Source: Chloroflexota bacterium
GTDB taxonomy: Bacteria; Chloroflexota; UBA6077
Direction: 5' to 3'
Assembly (NCBI GenBank): GCA_021845945.1
Contig: JAJZRD010000093.1
Coordinates: 1-12,943, forward strand
DNA length: 12,943 nucleotides
Shown here: positions 1-7,232 of the stretch, piece after piece
How the letters are laid out: each line of letters opens with the position of its first letter
Numbering within the stretch: the stretch's first letter is position 1
Translations under genes and position numbers: made by a program
The notes under the pieces: model-generated
Told to the model about the DNA's origin: nothing
Seen by the model: the letters and a program-made list of their open reading frames with translations, nothing else
The model's database searches: none

Positions 1-618
1 TTCCGAGCTGGGGACCACGCCAACATCCGCAGCGCCCCCAGCTCCACCGCCCCCGTCGCGTCGGTCTTGGATCAAGGAGATACCGTGACCGTCGCGGACT
101 GGGTCTCCGGCGAAGAGGTTGAAACGGAAAACAACACCTGGGCAGAATTGACCGGCGGTGGGTACGTCTACTCCGCCGCCATCGGAAAAGACAAGCCGGA
201 CGACCCACCCCCCGTGCCGGGCGGGCCAATATCCGGCGGGAAGTGGATCGACGTCAACGTCACTCAGCAGATTCTGACCGCCTACGTGGGGTCTACGCCG
301 GTCCACGTCGCGGTGGTCTCCACCGGTCGGCCGGACTATCCGACCCCCATGGGCACCTTCGCGATCCTGAATCGCGTCGCCAGTGCGACCATGGACAGCA
401 GCTCGGTGCCCTGGGTCAGAGATCGCTACAGACTGGACAACGTCCTGTTCACCCAGTACTTCACCCGATACGGTGCGGCGCTCCACGAGGCCTGGTGGAA
501 GACCGACGATAGCTTCGGCATTCCCACCAGCCATGGCTGCGTGGGCATGCCCTACGCCGAAGCCCAGTGGGTCTGGAACTGGGCGGGGGTCGGCGTGCCG
601 GTCTACGTCCACGAGTAG
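1..618 (+). CDS. SH3-YkuD L,D-transpeptidase, 5' end missing
   Basis: The reading frame is open from the first base, so the gene starts upstream and 205 C-terminal residues are visible. Residues about 1-62 look like a bacterial SH3 domain (NIRSAPS near residue 8, a WAEL segment, then GGGYVY). Residues about 80-205 are a YkuD L,D-transpeptidase domain. A catalytic-type His is at visible residue 162 (ALHEAWW) and the SHGC motif with the nucleophile Cys180 follows 16 residues later. Enzymes of this family form 3-3 peptidoglycan cross-links or attach proteins to the wall outside the membrane; the SH3 part would bind the wall. The residue two places after the Cys is Gly (SHGCVGMP) where Arg or Asn is usual. 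Any signal peptide lies outside the window. It converges on the BON gene. Family call is firm; exact wall role is inferred. Confidence 0.9.
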   Translation, partial: FRAGDHANIRSAPSSTAPVASVLDQGDTVTVADWVSGEEVETENNTWAELTGGGYVYSAAIGKDKPDDPPPVPGGPISGGKWIDVNVTQQILTAYVGSTPVHVAVVSTGRPDYPTPMGTFAILNRVASATMDSSSVPWVRDRYRLDNVLFTQYFTRYGAALHEAWWKTDDSFGIPTSHGCVGMPYAEAQWVWNWAGVGVPVYVHE

Positions 619-687
619 GCAGGGCAGGCAGGGCGATCCGCAGGGGAACCAGCCCGATCACCGGCGATCGCTGATAGCTGATAGCTT
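618..687. repeat. Short tandem repeats between convergent genes
   Basis: The 69-bp gap holds two small direct repeats: a 9-mer GGCAGGGCA/GGCAGGGCG at 618-635 and GCTGATA twice at 670-683. A weak 5-bp hairpin (CGATC/GATCG, 655-670) lies between them. No convincing intrinsic terminator with a T run is seen for either converging gene. Confidence 0.5.
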
Positions 688-999
688 CTACGGCCGGACC
701 AGCGGGGGCAGGGCGGGGTTCACCACCAGCTCGTTTCGGACCCTCTTCACCCCACTCAGCCGAGCAGCCCGAACGATCTGCTCGGCCCGCTCCTTCTGCC
801 AGGCGCTGGCCACCTCCCCTCGCAGGTACACCACCCCCTCCTCGGCATCCACGTCCACCCGCAGCCCGGTGGAGGGGGCGAAGGCCAGCAGGGCGGCCTG
901 AAGCTCGGAGGCCGTCTGGAAATCCCCCAGCAGCTCGCCGGCGGTGCGCTCGTCATCCTCTTCCTGCCTCGTTCGTCTGCCGCGCCTCTGCCTCGCCAT
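688..999 (-). CDS. Small BON-domain protein
   Basis: The 103-residue protein has a basic, Arg-rich start (MARQRRGRRTRQ), a short acidic stretch, a helix and then one BON domain of roughly residues 44-95. The domain core reads LRVDVDAEEGVVYLRGEV followed by a helix and RVRNELVV, the usual alpha/beta pattern with the conserved Gly after the second strand. BON domains commonly bind phospholipid or other surfaces, often in the envelope. No signal peptide is visible here, so it may act in the cytoplasm or at the inner membrane face. I chose ATG at 997-999 because GGGAGAG sits at a good distance upstream. A TTG 21 bases further upstream is also open but less likely. It is transcribed toward the transpeptidase gene. 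The partner and function are unknown. Confidence 0.8.
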   Translation of the reverse strand: MARQRRGRRTRQEEDDERTAGELLGDFQTASELQAALLAFAPSTGLRVDVDAEEGVVYLRGEVASAWQKERAEQIVRAARLSGVKRVRNELVVNPALPPLVRP

Positions 1000-1086
1000 C
1001 GGCGACTCTCCCGTGAGCAATCTGGCAGCGGACCAGACGCAAGGTCCGGACCCCCGGAACCGGCTCGTGGGATGGTTCGCCTTGGT

Positions 1087-1097
1087 GTAACAGTTAC
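1087..1097. promoter_or_regulatory. GTAAC-A-GTTAC inverted repeat, possible operator
   Basis: A perfect 5-bp inverted repeat around one base lies in the divergent gap between the BON gene and the transporter gene. It could be an operator for either promoter, but I cannot assign a regulator, and an 11-bp palindrome may arise by chance. Confidence 0.25.
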
Positions 1098-1138
1098 CCT
1101 ATCTGCCGCGGCCTGTGAACCATGCCCGGCTCGTCCGA

Positions 1139-1168
1139 TCCCGGGGCCCGGGAGTCCCCGGCACGGGG
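1139..1168 (+). other. GC-rich hairpins in transporter leader
   Basis: TCCCGGG/CCCGGGA (1139-1153) and CCCCG-GCA-CGGGG (1156-1168) sit back to back about 50 bases before the chosen start codon of the YcsG-like gene. They would form stable RNA or cruciform structure. No T tract follows, so a simple terminator is unlikely. Confidence 0.35.
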
Positions 1169-1216
1169 CGTGCCTTCCCCTTCCCTGTCTTACTCGACAG
1201 CTTGGACAAGGGTGTC

Positions 1217-2560
1217 ATGGCGTTACCAGAGCGGAGCCCGGACTCCCGGCCGCCCCGTCCGAGAAGGCGGCGTCGCCCTCGGTCCTCCCGACGAAGGGTG
1301 TTGCGTCCCGTGCCCCGGGATCGGCCTCTCGTGGAGGAGCAGGCCCGCGTCCCCCTCCGGGAGATCGTGAGGAATCTGGGACCGGGTCTCATCTCCGGCG
1401 TGTCGGACCTGGACCCGACCACCATCGCCACCCTCGCCATCATAGGCTCGCTGGTGGGATACCGCCTGCTCTGGCTGGTCCTGCTGCTGCTGCCGATGCT
1501 GATCGCGGTCCAGGTAATCAGCGCCCGGGTGGGCATGATGACCAACCGGGGGCTGGAGGGGGTGATCCGGGACCGGTTCGGGCGGGTGTGGGCCATGGTG
1601 GCCATGCTCCTCGTGGTGATCGTCAACCTCCTGACCCTCGCCGCCGACCTGGAAGGCGGAGCCGCGGCGCTGCAGATCCTCACGGGCCAGGATTGGCGCT
1701 GGTTCGTTCTGCCTCTGGCCCTCTTCCTCGGCGCCCTGCTCGTATTCGGAGGCTACTATGGGATGCAGAGGGTGCTGCGATACGTGCTGATAGTCTTCGT
1801 GGCCTACGTCGTCGCCGCCTTCCTGAGTGAGCCGAACTGGGGAGAGGTGTTGCGCAGCCTGGTGCCGACCTTTTCCACGGAGCCCGGCTACGCGGCGGGC
1901 GCCCTGGCGCTGCTGGGCACCACCCTCACCAGCTACGTTTACTTCTGGGAGACCATCGAGGTGCAGGAGGAGCGACGCCCGCTGGCCTACCTCTGGGTGG
2001 TCGAGTTGGATGCCGCCATCGGGATGGTGGCGATGGTGGCGCTCTCCGGATTCATCGTCATTACCACGGCAGCCACCCTGGGGGCTCGTGGAGAGACGGT
2101 GCAGACAGCCCAGGACGCCGCGAGGGCCCTGGTCCCAGTGGCAGGCCCCCTGGCGGGGGCACTCTTCGCCGTAGGGCTGCTGGCCAGCGCCGTGCTGGCC
2201 ATCCCGGTCCTGGCCAGCACCACCGCCTACGTTCTCTCGGACGCCTTCCAGTGGAACGCCAGTCTGGCGAACCCCGGCGGGGATAACACGCGACCCTTCT
2301 ACCTGGTCCTCCTGGGAAGCCTGGTGGTGGCCGTGGCCGTCGCCTACGTGGGGATCGAGCCCTTCCGGCTGCTCTTCGTCTCGGGGATAGTGGGCGGCCT
2401 GGGCACGCCGGTGCTGCTGGCGCTGCTGCTGCTGGTGGCCGCGGATGCGAGGGTCATGCGCAACCAGCCGATCGATCGCCGGATGGCGGTCCTCGGCTGG
2501 CTGACCACCCTGGCCGTGAGCAGCGCCGGCATCATCTACCTGGCGCTGCTGATCCTGTGA
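1217..2560 (+). CDS. ycsG: YcsG-like divergent Nramp-family membrane transporter
   Basis: The 447-residue protein has a basic Arg/Pro-rich N-terminal stretch (to about residue 45) and about 11 hydrophobic segments from about residue 60, matching the Nramp/LeuT fold. The first transmembrane segment has GPGLISGVSDLDPTT and the sixth has LGTTLTSYVYFW. Classical Nramp metal carriers have DPGN and MPHN at these places; here they are DPTT (Asp66) and LTSY (residues 237-240). This places the protein in the divergent Nramp branch that includes B. subtilis YcsG, and pxpA lies next door as in that organism. Metal transport should therefore not be assumed; uptake of 5-oxoproline or a related compound is an inference from context. 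The start is uncertain: ATG 1217 has only a weak AAGGG upstream; ATG 1115 and GTG 1331 are alternatives. A 255-bp gap separates it from pxpA. Confidence 0.82.
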   Translation: MALPERSPDSRPPRPRRRRRPRSSRRRVLRPVPRDRPLVEEQARVPLREIVRNLGPGLISGVSDLDPTTIATLAIIGSLVGYRLLWLVLLLLPMLIAVQVISARVGMMTNRGLEGVIRDRFGRVWAMVAMLLVVIVNLLTLAADLEGGAAALQILTGQDWRWFVLPLALFLGALLVFGGYYGMQRVLRYVLIVFVAYVVAAFLSEPNWGEVLRSLVPTFSTEPGYAAGALALLGTTLTSYVYFWETIEVQEERRPLAYLWVVELDAAIGMVAMVALSGFIVITTAATLGARGETVQTAQDAARALVPVAGPLAGALFAVGLLASAVLAIPVLASTTAYVLSDAFQWNASLANPGGDNTRPFYLVLLGSLVVAVAVAYVGIEPFRLLFVSGIVGGLGTPVLLALLLLVAADARVMRNQPIDRRMAVLGWLTTLAVSSAGIIYLALLIL

Positions 2561-2621
2561 GGGTGGCAACGGCGTGCGCCGCCTTCTTGAGAAGACCGAG
2601 CAGGAGCCGGATAGGACCCCC

Positions 2622-2651
2622 TTGAGTGCGGCTGCTTCCATATACTACTAT
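2622..2651 (+). promoter_or_regulatory. Possible promoter before pxpA
   Basis: TTGAGT (2622-2627) and TACTAT (2646-2651) are 18 bases apart inside a rare AT-rich island; TATACT at 2641-2646 overlaps but is too close to pair with this -35. A transcript from here would carry a leader of about 155 nt ahead of pxpA. Another weak pair, TTGAGA with GATAGG, lies just upstream. Confidence 0.4.
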
Positions 2652-2691
2652 TGGCTCGCGCGTGCACGGTCTGACCCCTAGTGCCGGAGCC

Positions 2692-2717
2692 CCCCTGCCA
2701 TCCACCAGCGGCAGGGG
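2692..2717 (+). other. 8-bp hairpin in pxpA leader
   Basis: CCCCTGCC (2692-2699) pairs perfectly with GGCAGGGG (2710-2717) over a 10-base loop. It lies between the candidate promoter and pxpA and has no T tract, so it may be a structural or regulatory leader element, not a terminator. I recognise no known riboswitch here. Confidence 0.4.
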
Positions 2718-2815
2718 CGGACTATCCATCGGCAGGATCGTCTTTCCAGGGGGGTGTGGCAATCCGCCCGTCCTCCCGCGATCGACCGATGGACAAATCG
2801 GGAAGGAAGCGCCAA

Positions 2816-3580
2816 ATGCAGGTAGACATCAACTGCGACATGGGCGAGAGCTTCGGGGCCTATACCATCGGCAACGACGAGGCAATGATGCGCTGCATCA
2901 CCTCAGCGAACATAGCCTGTGGTTTCCACGCCGGCGACCCCCTGGTCATGGAGCGCACCGTCAAGATGGCGCTGGAGCATGGCGTTCAGCTGGGTAGCCA
3001 CCCCGGCTATCCCGACCTCATGGGCTTCGGACGCCGGGTGATGGACGTCTCCCCCGCCGACGTCGAGAGCTACACGCTGTACCAACTGGGAGCCCTGTGG
3101 GCCTTCGCCAAAGCCCACAAGGCGGAAGTTCGCCACGTCAAGGCCCACGGCGCCCTCGGAAACGTCGCCTTCGTGAACGCCGAGGTGGCCCGAGCCATCG
3201 CCAGGGCCACGGCCCGGTTCAGCAAAGAGCTCATACTGATCGCCCTGGCCAATACCCCCCTGGTGGAAGCAGGCCAGGAGATGGGGCTGAAGGTGGCGGT
3301 GGAGGCCTACCCCGAGCGGGCCTACAACGCCGACGGCACCCTCCGATCCCGCAAGCTGCCGGGAGCCTCCATCCACGATCCTCAGGTGGCGGTGGAGAGG
3401 GCGATCCGGATGGTCCGCGAGGGAGTCGTGGTGGCCTACGACGGCGAGACTGTCAGGATGAAGGCCGATACCCTCTGCATCCACGGGGACAACCCGGCGG
3501 CGCCTCAGATCGCGGCCGCCCTGGTGGAGGCCCTCAAGGGGGCTGGGGTGGAGGTGCGGCCCATGGCGGGGTTCCTGTGA
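2816..3580 (+). CDS. pxpA: 5-oxoprolinase subunit A (LamB/YcsF family)
   Basis: PxpA is one of three subunits of the prokaryotic ATP-dependent 5-oxoprolinase, which opens 5-oxo-L-proline to L-glutamate in the cytoplasm. The 254 residues match the family length. Landmarks in order are the start DINCDMGESFG, TSANIACGFHAGDP, GSHPGYPDLMGFGRR, RHVKAHGALGN (from residue 106), and near the end a KADTLCIHGD motif. Most relatives have Tyr in GALYN; here it is Gly115. I chose ATG 2816 because GGAAGGAAG lies 6-8 bases upstream and the family motif begins at residue 4. A start at 2789 would add nine residues that do not match the family. The stop overlaps the start of pxpB (GTGA), which suggests translational coupling. 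The family call is very strong. Confidence 0.96.
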   Translation: MQVDINCDMGESFGAYTIGNDEAMMRCITSANIACGFHAGDPLVMERTVKMALEHGVQLGSHPGYPDLMGFGRRVMDVSPADVESYTLYQLGALWAFAKAHKAEVRHVKAHGALGNVAFVNAEVARAIARATARFSKELILIALANTPLVEAGQEMGLKVAVEAYPERAYNADGTLRSRKLPGASIHDPQVAVERAIRMVREGVVVAYDGETVRMKADTLCIHGDNPAAPQIAAALVEALKGAGVEVRPMAGFL

Positions 3581-4272
3581 GCCAGAAGGATCTTCCCACG
3601 GTGGTTCCGGCCGGGGACGCCGCCCTCCTGGTGACCCTCGGGGAGGAGATCAGCCTGGAGGTGAACGCCCGGGTGCGGGCGTTGGCGCGGGCGGTCGAGA
3701 GTCGGGGCCCGCGGGGGGTGCGGGAGGTGGTGATCGCCTACGCGACACTGCTGGTCTTCTACGACCCCCTGGCCGCCAGTTACGAGGAGGTCAGGGGCCA
3801 GCTCCTGGATCTGGCCGGCCAGACGGAGAGCTCCGCTCCCCAGGAGGCCAGGCTGCGGGAGATCCCCACCGTCTTCGGCGGGGCCTACGGACCGGACCTG
3901 CCCGCCGTGGCGCAGCTGCTGAAGCTGAGCGAGGAGGAGGTCGTCCGGGCCTTCACCGGCGCCACCTTCACCGTCTACATGCTGGGGTTCGCCCCCGGCA
4001 ACCCCTACCTGGGCGGGCTCCCGCCCCACATGGCGCTGCCCCGACTGGAGAGCCCCAGGGAGCGAGTCCCGGCGGGCACCGTGGCCATAGCCAACCAGGC
4101 GACGATCTACTCGGTGGCCAGCCCCGGGGGCTGGAGGTGGATGGGCCGCACCTATTTGAAGCTGTTCGACCCGACGATCGATCCCCCGGTCTACCTCCAG
4201 GACGGCGACCGGATGCGCTTCGTCCCCATCAGCGAGGAGGAGTACCTCGCCAAGGGCGGGGAGAAGGCGTAA
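3577..4272 (+). CDS. pxpB: 5-oxoprolinase subunit B (KipI/allophanate hydrolase subunit 1 family)
   Basis: PxpB forms the PxpBC part of 5-oxoprolinase; the same fold occurs in KipI and in subunit 1 of allophanate hydrolase. The 231 residues contain the family landmarks VPAGDAALLV at the N-terminus, GFAPGNPYLGGLP (137-149), PRERVPAGTVAIA and IYSVASPGGWRWMGRT (SPGGW 182-186). Asn142 replaces the Phe or Tyr usually found after GFxPG, a mild oddity. GTG 3577 overlaps the pxpA stop by four bases and is my choice. GTG 3601, with AGAAGGA 10 bases upstream, would give a shorter N-terminus that also fits the family. Gene order and overlap with pxpA favour the 5-oxoprolinase role over urea-carboxylase-linked allophanate hydrolysis; no urea carboxylase is present here. 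Confidence 0.94.
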   Translation: MSQKDLPTVVPAGDAALLVTLGEEISLEVNARVRALARAVESRGPRGVREVVIAYATLLVFYDPLAASYEEVRGQLLDLAGQTESSAPQEARLREIPTVFGGAYGPDLPAVAQLLKLSEEEVVRAFTGATFTVYMLGFAPGNPYLGGLPPHMALPRLESPRERVPAGTVAIANQATIYSVASPGGWRWMGRTYLKLFDPTIDPPVYLQDGDRMRFVPISEEEYLAKGGEKA

Positions 4273-4289
4273 TGACGTCCAGGGTTCCA

Positions 4290-4377
4290 GTAACGACTGA
4301 AATCGTTACCGCGGGATATCGCATCGTCTGAAACGAGCGACTGAAGTCGCTACTACAGGATCTTGCATCGTCTGGAA
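4290..4377 (+). repeat. Two-copy tandem hairpin repeat between pxpB and pxpC
   Basis: Two degenerate 43-base units (4290-4332 and 4335-4377) share the order: hairpin, GGAT, GCATCGTCTG. Unit 1 folds as GTAACGA/TCGTTAC (4290-4309), unit 2 as AGCGAC-TGAA-GTCGCT (4336-4351). An A-T pair in unit 1 is replaced by G-C in unit 2, so pairing is kept. The last bases of unit 2 run into the pxpC ribosome site GGAAGGGAG. It may be a dispersed genomic repeat or a translation/stability element between the two subunit genes. Confidence 0.75.
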
Positions 4378-4382
4378 GGGAG
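4374..4382 (+). promoter_or_regulatory. Ribosome binding site of pxpC, fused to the repeat
   Basis: GGAAGGGAG ends six bases before the GTG start of pxpC and supports that start. Its first four bases belong to the second repeat unit, so repeat structure could affect its access. Confidence 0.6.
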
Positions 4383-4388
4383 TAGACC

Positions 4389-5345
4389 GTGCCATTAGAG
4401 ATCCTCGAGCCCGGCTTGCTCACCACCATACAGGACCTGGGGCGCTTCGGCTACCAGCGGCTGGGGATCCCCGCCGCGGGCGCCATGGATCCCTTCGCCC
4501 TGAAGACCGCCAACGCCCTGGTGGGGAACCCGCCCGACGCCGCGGGGCTGGAGATCACCCTGCTGGGGCCCCGGGTGGCCCTCTCCGAGGGGTGCGCCAT
4601 CGCCATCACCGGCGGCGACCTGGGGCCGCGGCTGGACGGCCGCGAGATCGACGGCTGGAAGCGCCACCTGGCGAGGCCTGGAACCGTCCTGGATTTCTCC
4701 GGCCGGCGCTCCGGCGCTCGCGCCTACCTGGCCGTCTCGGGCGGCATCGCGGTGGCACCCTGGCTCGGCTCCCGGTCCACCTACCTCATGGCCTCCGTGG
4801 GGGGTCTGGAGGGACGGGCCCTTCGGTCTGGCGACCGGCTGCCCCTCGGCCGCTCCCTGCTATCCATGGCGCGCCCCAGCATCCCCCCGGACCGCCGCCC
4901 CCTCTACAGCGGCGAGCCCACCGTGCGGGTGATCCTGGGCCCCCACGCCGACCGCTTCACCCGGGAGGGGATCGATAGCTTCCTCTCCGGCAGCTATCAG
5001 GTCAGCCCCTCCTCCAACCGGATGGGCTATCGGCTGGAGGGCCCCAGGGTAGCCCACACCCGCGGCCCCGATCTCATCTCCTGCGGGATCCCCCTGGGCG
5101 GGATCCAGGTACCGGGGAGCGGCCAGCCTATCATCCTGATGGCCGACCACCAGACCGCCGGGGGCTACACCATGATCGCCACGGTGATCCAGGCCGACAT
5201 CCCCCTGGTGGCCCAGTGCCTCCCGGGGGAGCGACTGCGCTTCCGGGCCGCCGGCCTGGAGGAGGCCCGAGAGGCTCTGCGGCGCCAGGAGGCGGGACTG
5301 CGGGCCACCATCGAGGAAACGGAGGTGAACCCATGGGAGATCTGA
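4389..5345 (+). CDS. pxpC: 5-oxoprolinase subunit C (KipA/allophanate hydrolase subunit 2 family)
   Basis: PxpC partners PxpB in ATP-dependent opening of 5-oxo-L-proline. The 318 residues match the family. Landmarks are [20 protein letters not shown] (12-31) followed by [15 protein letters not shown], then [17 protein letters not shown] and [14 protein letters not shown], and near the C-terminus [32 protein letters not shown] and [11 protein letters not shown]. The GTG start has GGAAGGGAG six bases upstream and gives the usual N-terminus. Unlike pxpA-pxpB, it is separated from pxpB by 116 bp holding the tandem hairpin repeat, while its 3' end overlaps the next gene by 13 bases. Together with the adjacent pxpA and pxpB the enzyme complex is complete here. 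Confidence 0.95.
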   Translation: MPLEILEPGLLTTIQDLGRFGYQRLGIPAAGAMDPFALKTANALVGNPPDAAGLEITLLGPRVALSEGCAIAITGGDLGPRLDGREIDGWKRHLARPGTVLDFSGRRSGARAYLAVSGGIAVAPWLGSRSTYLMASVGGLEGRALRSGDRLPLGRSLLSMARPSIPPDRRPLYSGEPTVRVILGPHADRFTREGIDSFLSGSYQVSPSSNRMGYRLEGPRVAHTRGPDLISCGIPLGGIQVPGSGQPIILMADHQTAGGYTMIATVIQADIPLVAQCLPGERLRFRAAGLEEAREALRRQEAGLRATIEETEVNPWEI

Positions 5346-6124
5346 CCTACGCCCACCCTGAAGAGCTGTGGGAGGCGATCCGCCGGGGGGAGTTCCGGAG
5401 GACGACCTCGGGGGTTTGCCAGGGCTACGCCCAGGCGAACCTGGTGATCCTCCCCAGGGAGCTGGCCTTCGATTTCCTGCTCTTCTGCCAGCGCAATCCC
5501 AAGCCCTGCCCTGTCCTGGACGTGACGGAGCCCGGCTCGCCCCACCCGCCCATGGCGGCGCCCGAGGCCGACCTCCGCACCGATGTCCCCCTCTATCGGG
5601 TCTATCGGGAGGGACGGCTGGTGGACGAACCGGCCGACATCCTCGCCTACTGGAGGGACGATCTGGTAAGCTTCCTCCTTGGCTGCTCCTTCACCTTCGA
5701 GCGGGCCTTGAAGGAGAACGGCATCCCGATCCGGCACCAGGAGGAGCAGGTGACGGTGCCGATGTACATTACGTCAAGGGAATGTGTGCGGGCCGGCGCC
5801 TTCTGGGGTCCCCTGGTGGTCTCCATGAGGCCGATACCCCACGAGCAGGTGGTGCGGGCCGTCCAGGTGACCGGCCGCTTCCCGGCCGTCCATGGCGCGC
5901 CGGTGCAGGTGGGGGATCCCGAGCGGATCGGCATCCGGGACATCGCCAGGCCGGATTTCGGGGATCCCGTGACCGTCAGGCCGGGGGAGGTCCCCGTCTT
6001 CTGGGCCTGCGGCGTGACCCCCCAGGCGGTGGCCATGCAGGTCCGCCCGGAGCTGATGATCACCCACGCCCCTGGCCGCATGTTCGTCACAACCCTCAGG
6101 GAGGAGTCCCTGGCGGTCATGTAG
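5333..6124 (+). CDS. ycsI: YcsI/DUF1445 protein, D-glutamate cyclase family
   Basis: The 263 residues are a full DUF1445 protein, often labelled putative hydro-lyase. Landmarks are [11 protein letters not shown] (31-41), [18 protein letters not shown] from residue 51, [41 protein letters not shown] (223-231) and [11 protein letters not shown] (243-253). The mammalian homologue DGLUCY cyclises D-glutamate to 5-oxo-D-proline, so a role in D-glutamate/5-oxoproline chemistry is plausible. Bacterial members are little studied, and I infer the role from family and from linkage to pxpABC. The start ATG 5333 has a near-perfect GGAGGTGA upstream and lies inside the end of pxpC, overlapping by 13 bases; this argues for one transcript. 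The next gene follows after 47 bases that include a strong hairpin. Confidence 0.92.
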   Translation: MGDLTYAHPEELWEAIRRGEFRRTTSGVCQGYAQANLVILPRELAFDFLLFCQRNPKPCPVLDVTEPGSPHPPMAAPEADLRTDVPLYRVYREGRLVDEPADILAYWRDDLVSFLLGCSFTFERALKENGIPIRHQEEQVTVPMYITSRECVRAGAFWGPLVVSMRPIPHEQVVRAVQVTGRFPAVHGAPVQVGDPERIGIRDIARPDFGDPVTVRPGEVPVFWACGVTPQAVAMQVRPELMITHAPGRMFVTTLREESLAVM

Positions 6125-6144
6125 GGGCGGCCGGCGGTCGCCCC
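6124..6144 (+). repeat. GGGGCG/CGCCCC hairpin after ycsI
   Basis: GGGGCGGCC pairs with GGTCGCCCC over a GGC loop (nine pairs, one of them G-T) and starts in the last base of the ycsI stop codon. No T run follows. It resembles one half of the GTAGGG-type repeat at 7233 and may dampen transcription or protect the upstream mRNA before the reductase gene. Confidence 0.6.
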
Positions 6145-6171
6145 ATATCCTTAGCATAGGAGGTCGGTGCC

Positions 6172-7218
6172 ATGTCCCATCTCTTCGAACCCATCACCCT
6201 CAGGGGACTCACCCTGAAGAACCGGATAATGATGTCCCCCATGTGCCAGTACTCGGCGGACCCCGACGGCCTGCCCAACGACTGGCACTACGTCCACTAC
6301 CCCACCCGGGCCGTCGGGGGTGTCGGCCTGATCGTGGTGGAGGCTTCCGCCGTGGAGGGCCGTGGCCGCATCAGCACCGCCGATCTCGGCCTATTCCACG
6401 ACCGGCAGGTGGAGCCCACGGCTCGACTGGTGGCCATGTGCCACGACCGGGGCGCCAGGATCGGCGTCCAGCTCGCCCACGCCGGCCGCAAGGCCTTCGG
6501 CAACCTGCCGGAGCAGAAGGGCTTTGGCCCCGAGCAGCCGGTGGCCCCCAGTGCCATCCCCTTCGACGAGGGCTGGAATACCCCTCACGCCCTGACCGTC
6601 CCGGAGATCGACCAGATGGTCGCCGCCTTCCAGCAGGCCGCTCGCCGGGCCCACGCCGCGGGCTTCGACGTCGTCGAGGTCCACGCCGCCCACGGCTACC
6701 TGATCAACCAGTTCCTCTCCCCCCTGGCCAACCACCGGGATGACCAGTACGGCGGCTCCCTGGAGAACCGGATGCGCCTCCTCAACCGGGTGGTGGAGTC
6801 CGTCCGGGAGGTCTGGCCCGAGCGCTCCCCCCTCTTCGTCCGGGTCTCCGCCACCGACTGGACGCAGGGCGGGATGGACGTCGCCCAGACGGTCCAGGTG
6901 GCCAAGACCCTCGGGGAGCACGGCGTGGACCTGATCGATTGCTCCTCGGGCGGGGTCGTCCCCGTTCCCCCTCCGGTGGGTCCGGGCTACCAGCTGCCCT
7001 TTGCCCATCGCATCAAGAGGGAGGCTGGGATCCCGACCGGGGCCGTGGGGTTGATCACCACGCCCGAGTTAGCCGATGAGATCGTCCACAACGAGAGGGC
7101 GGACCTGGTGATCCTGGGGAGAGAGCTTCTCCGCAACCCCTACTGGCCCTTCGAGGCGGCTCGGACCCTGGGCGTCGACGTGGAGTGGCCGGTCCAGTAC
7201 CGCAGGGCCAGGCGATAA
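6172..7218 (+). CDS. Old yellow enzyme family NADH:flavin oxidoreductase (YqjM/NamA-like)
   Basis: The 348 residues form an FMN-dependent TIM barrel of the thermophilic-like, YqjM subgroup of old yellow enzymes. Features are LKNRIMMSPMCQYSA with Cys25 and Tyr27, GLIVVEASAVEGRGRI, IGVQLAHAGRK, the substrate-binding His171 and His174 in EVHAAHGYLINQFLSPLANH and the NRM.LL motif after YGGSLE. Near the C-terminus PTGAVGLI and LVILGRELLRNPYW bind the FMN phosphate. Such enzymes reduce C=C bonds of unsaturated aldehydes, ketones or nitro compounds with NAD(P)H; the true substrate is not predictable. AGGAGGT lies seven bases before ATG 6172. It follows ycsI by 47 bases on the same strand and could be co-transcribed, but no biochemical link to 5-oxoproline metabolism is evident. 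Confidence 0.94.
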   Translation: MSHLFEPITLRGLTLKNRIMMSPMCQYSADPDGLPNDWHYVHYPTRAVGGVGLIVVEASAVEGRGRISTADLGLFHDRQVEPTARLVAMCHDRGARIGVQLAHAGRKAFGNLPEQKGFGPEQPVAPSAIPFDEGWNTPHALTVPEIDQMVAAFQQAARRAHAAGFDVVEVHAAHGYLINQFLSPLANHRDDQYGGSLENRMRLLNRVVESVREVWPERSPLFVRVSATDWTQGGMDVAQTVQVAKTLGEHGVDLIDCSSGGVVPVPPPVGPGYQLPFAHRIKREAGIPTGAVGLITTPELADEIVHNERADLVILGRELLRNPYWPFEAARTLGVDVEWPVQYRRARR

Positions 7219-7232
7219 AGACAGTCAATAAT

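Noticed and set aside
1115..1216. N-terminal extension of the YcsG-like protein to ATG 1115
   Set aside because: It has no clear ribosome site, encodes a Pro/Gly/Arg stretch unlike the family, and passes through the GC-rich hairpins.
1223..2641. 472-residue open frame antisense to the transporter gene
   Set aside because: Its Gln/His/Gly-rich composition is that of a frame shadow; the plus strand encodes a clear membrane protein.
2681..2815. N-terminal extension of PxpA by up to 45 residues
   Set aside because: Family members begin with the DINCDMGESFG-type motif within a few residues, and GGAAGGAAG supports ATG 2816.
4290..4377. CRISPR array
   Set aside because: There are only two degenerate copies, directly adjacent, with no spacers and no cas genes.
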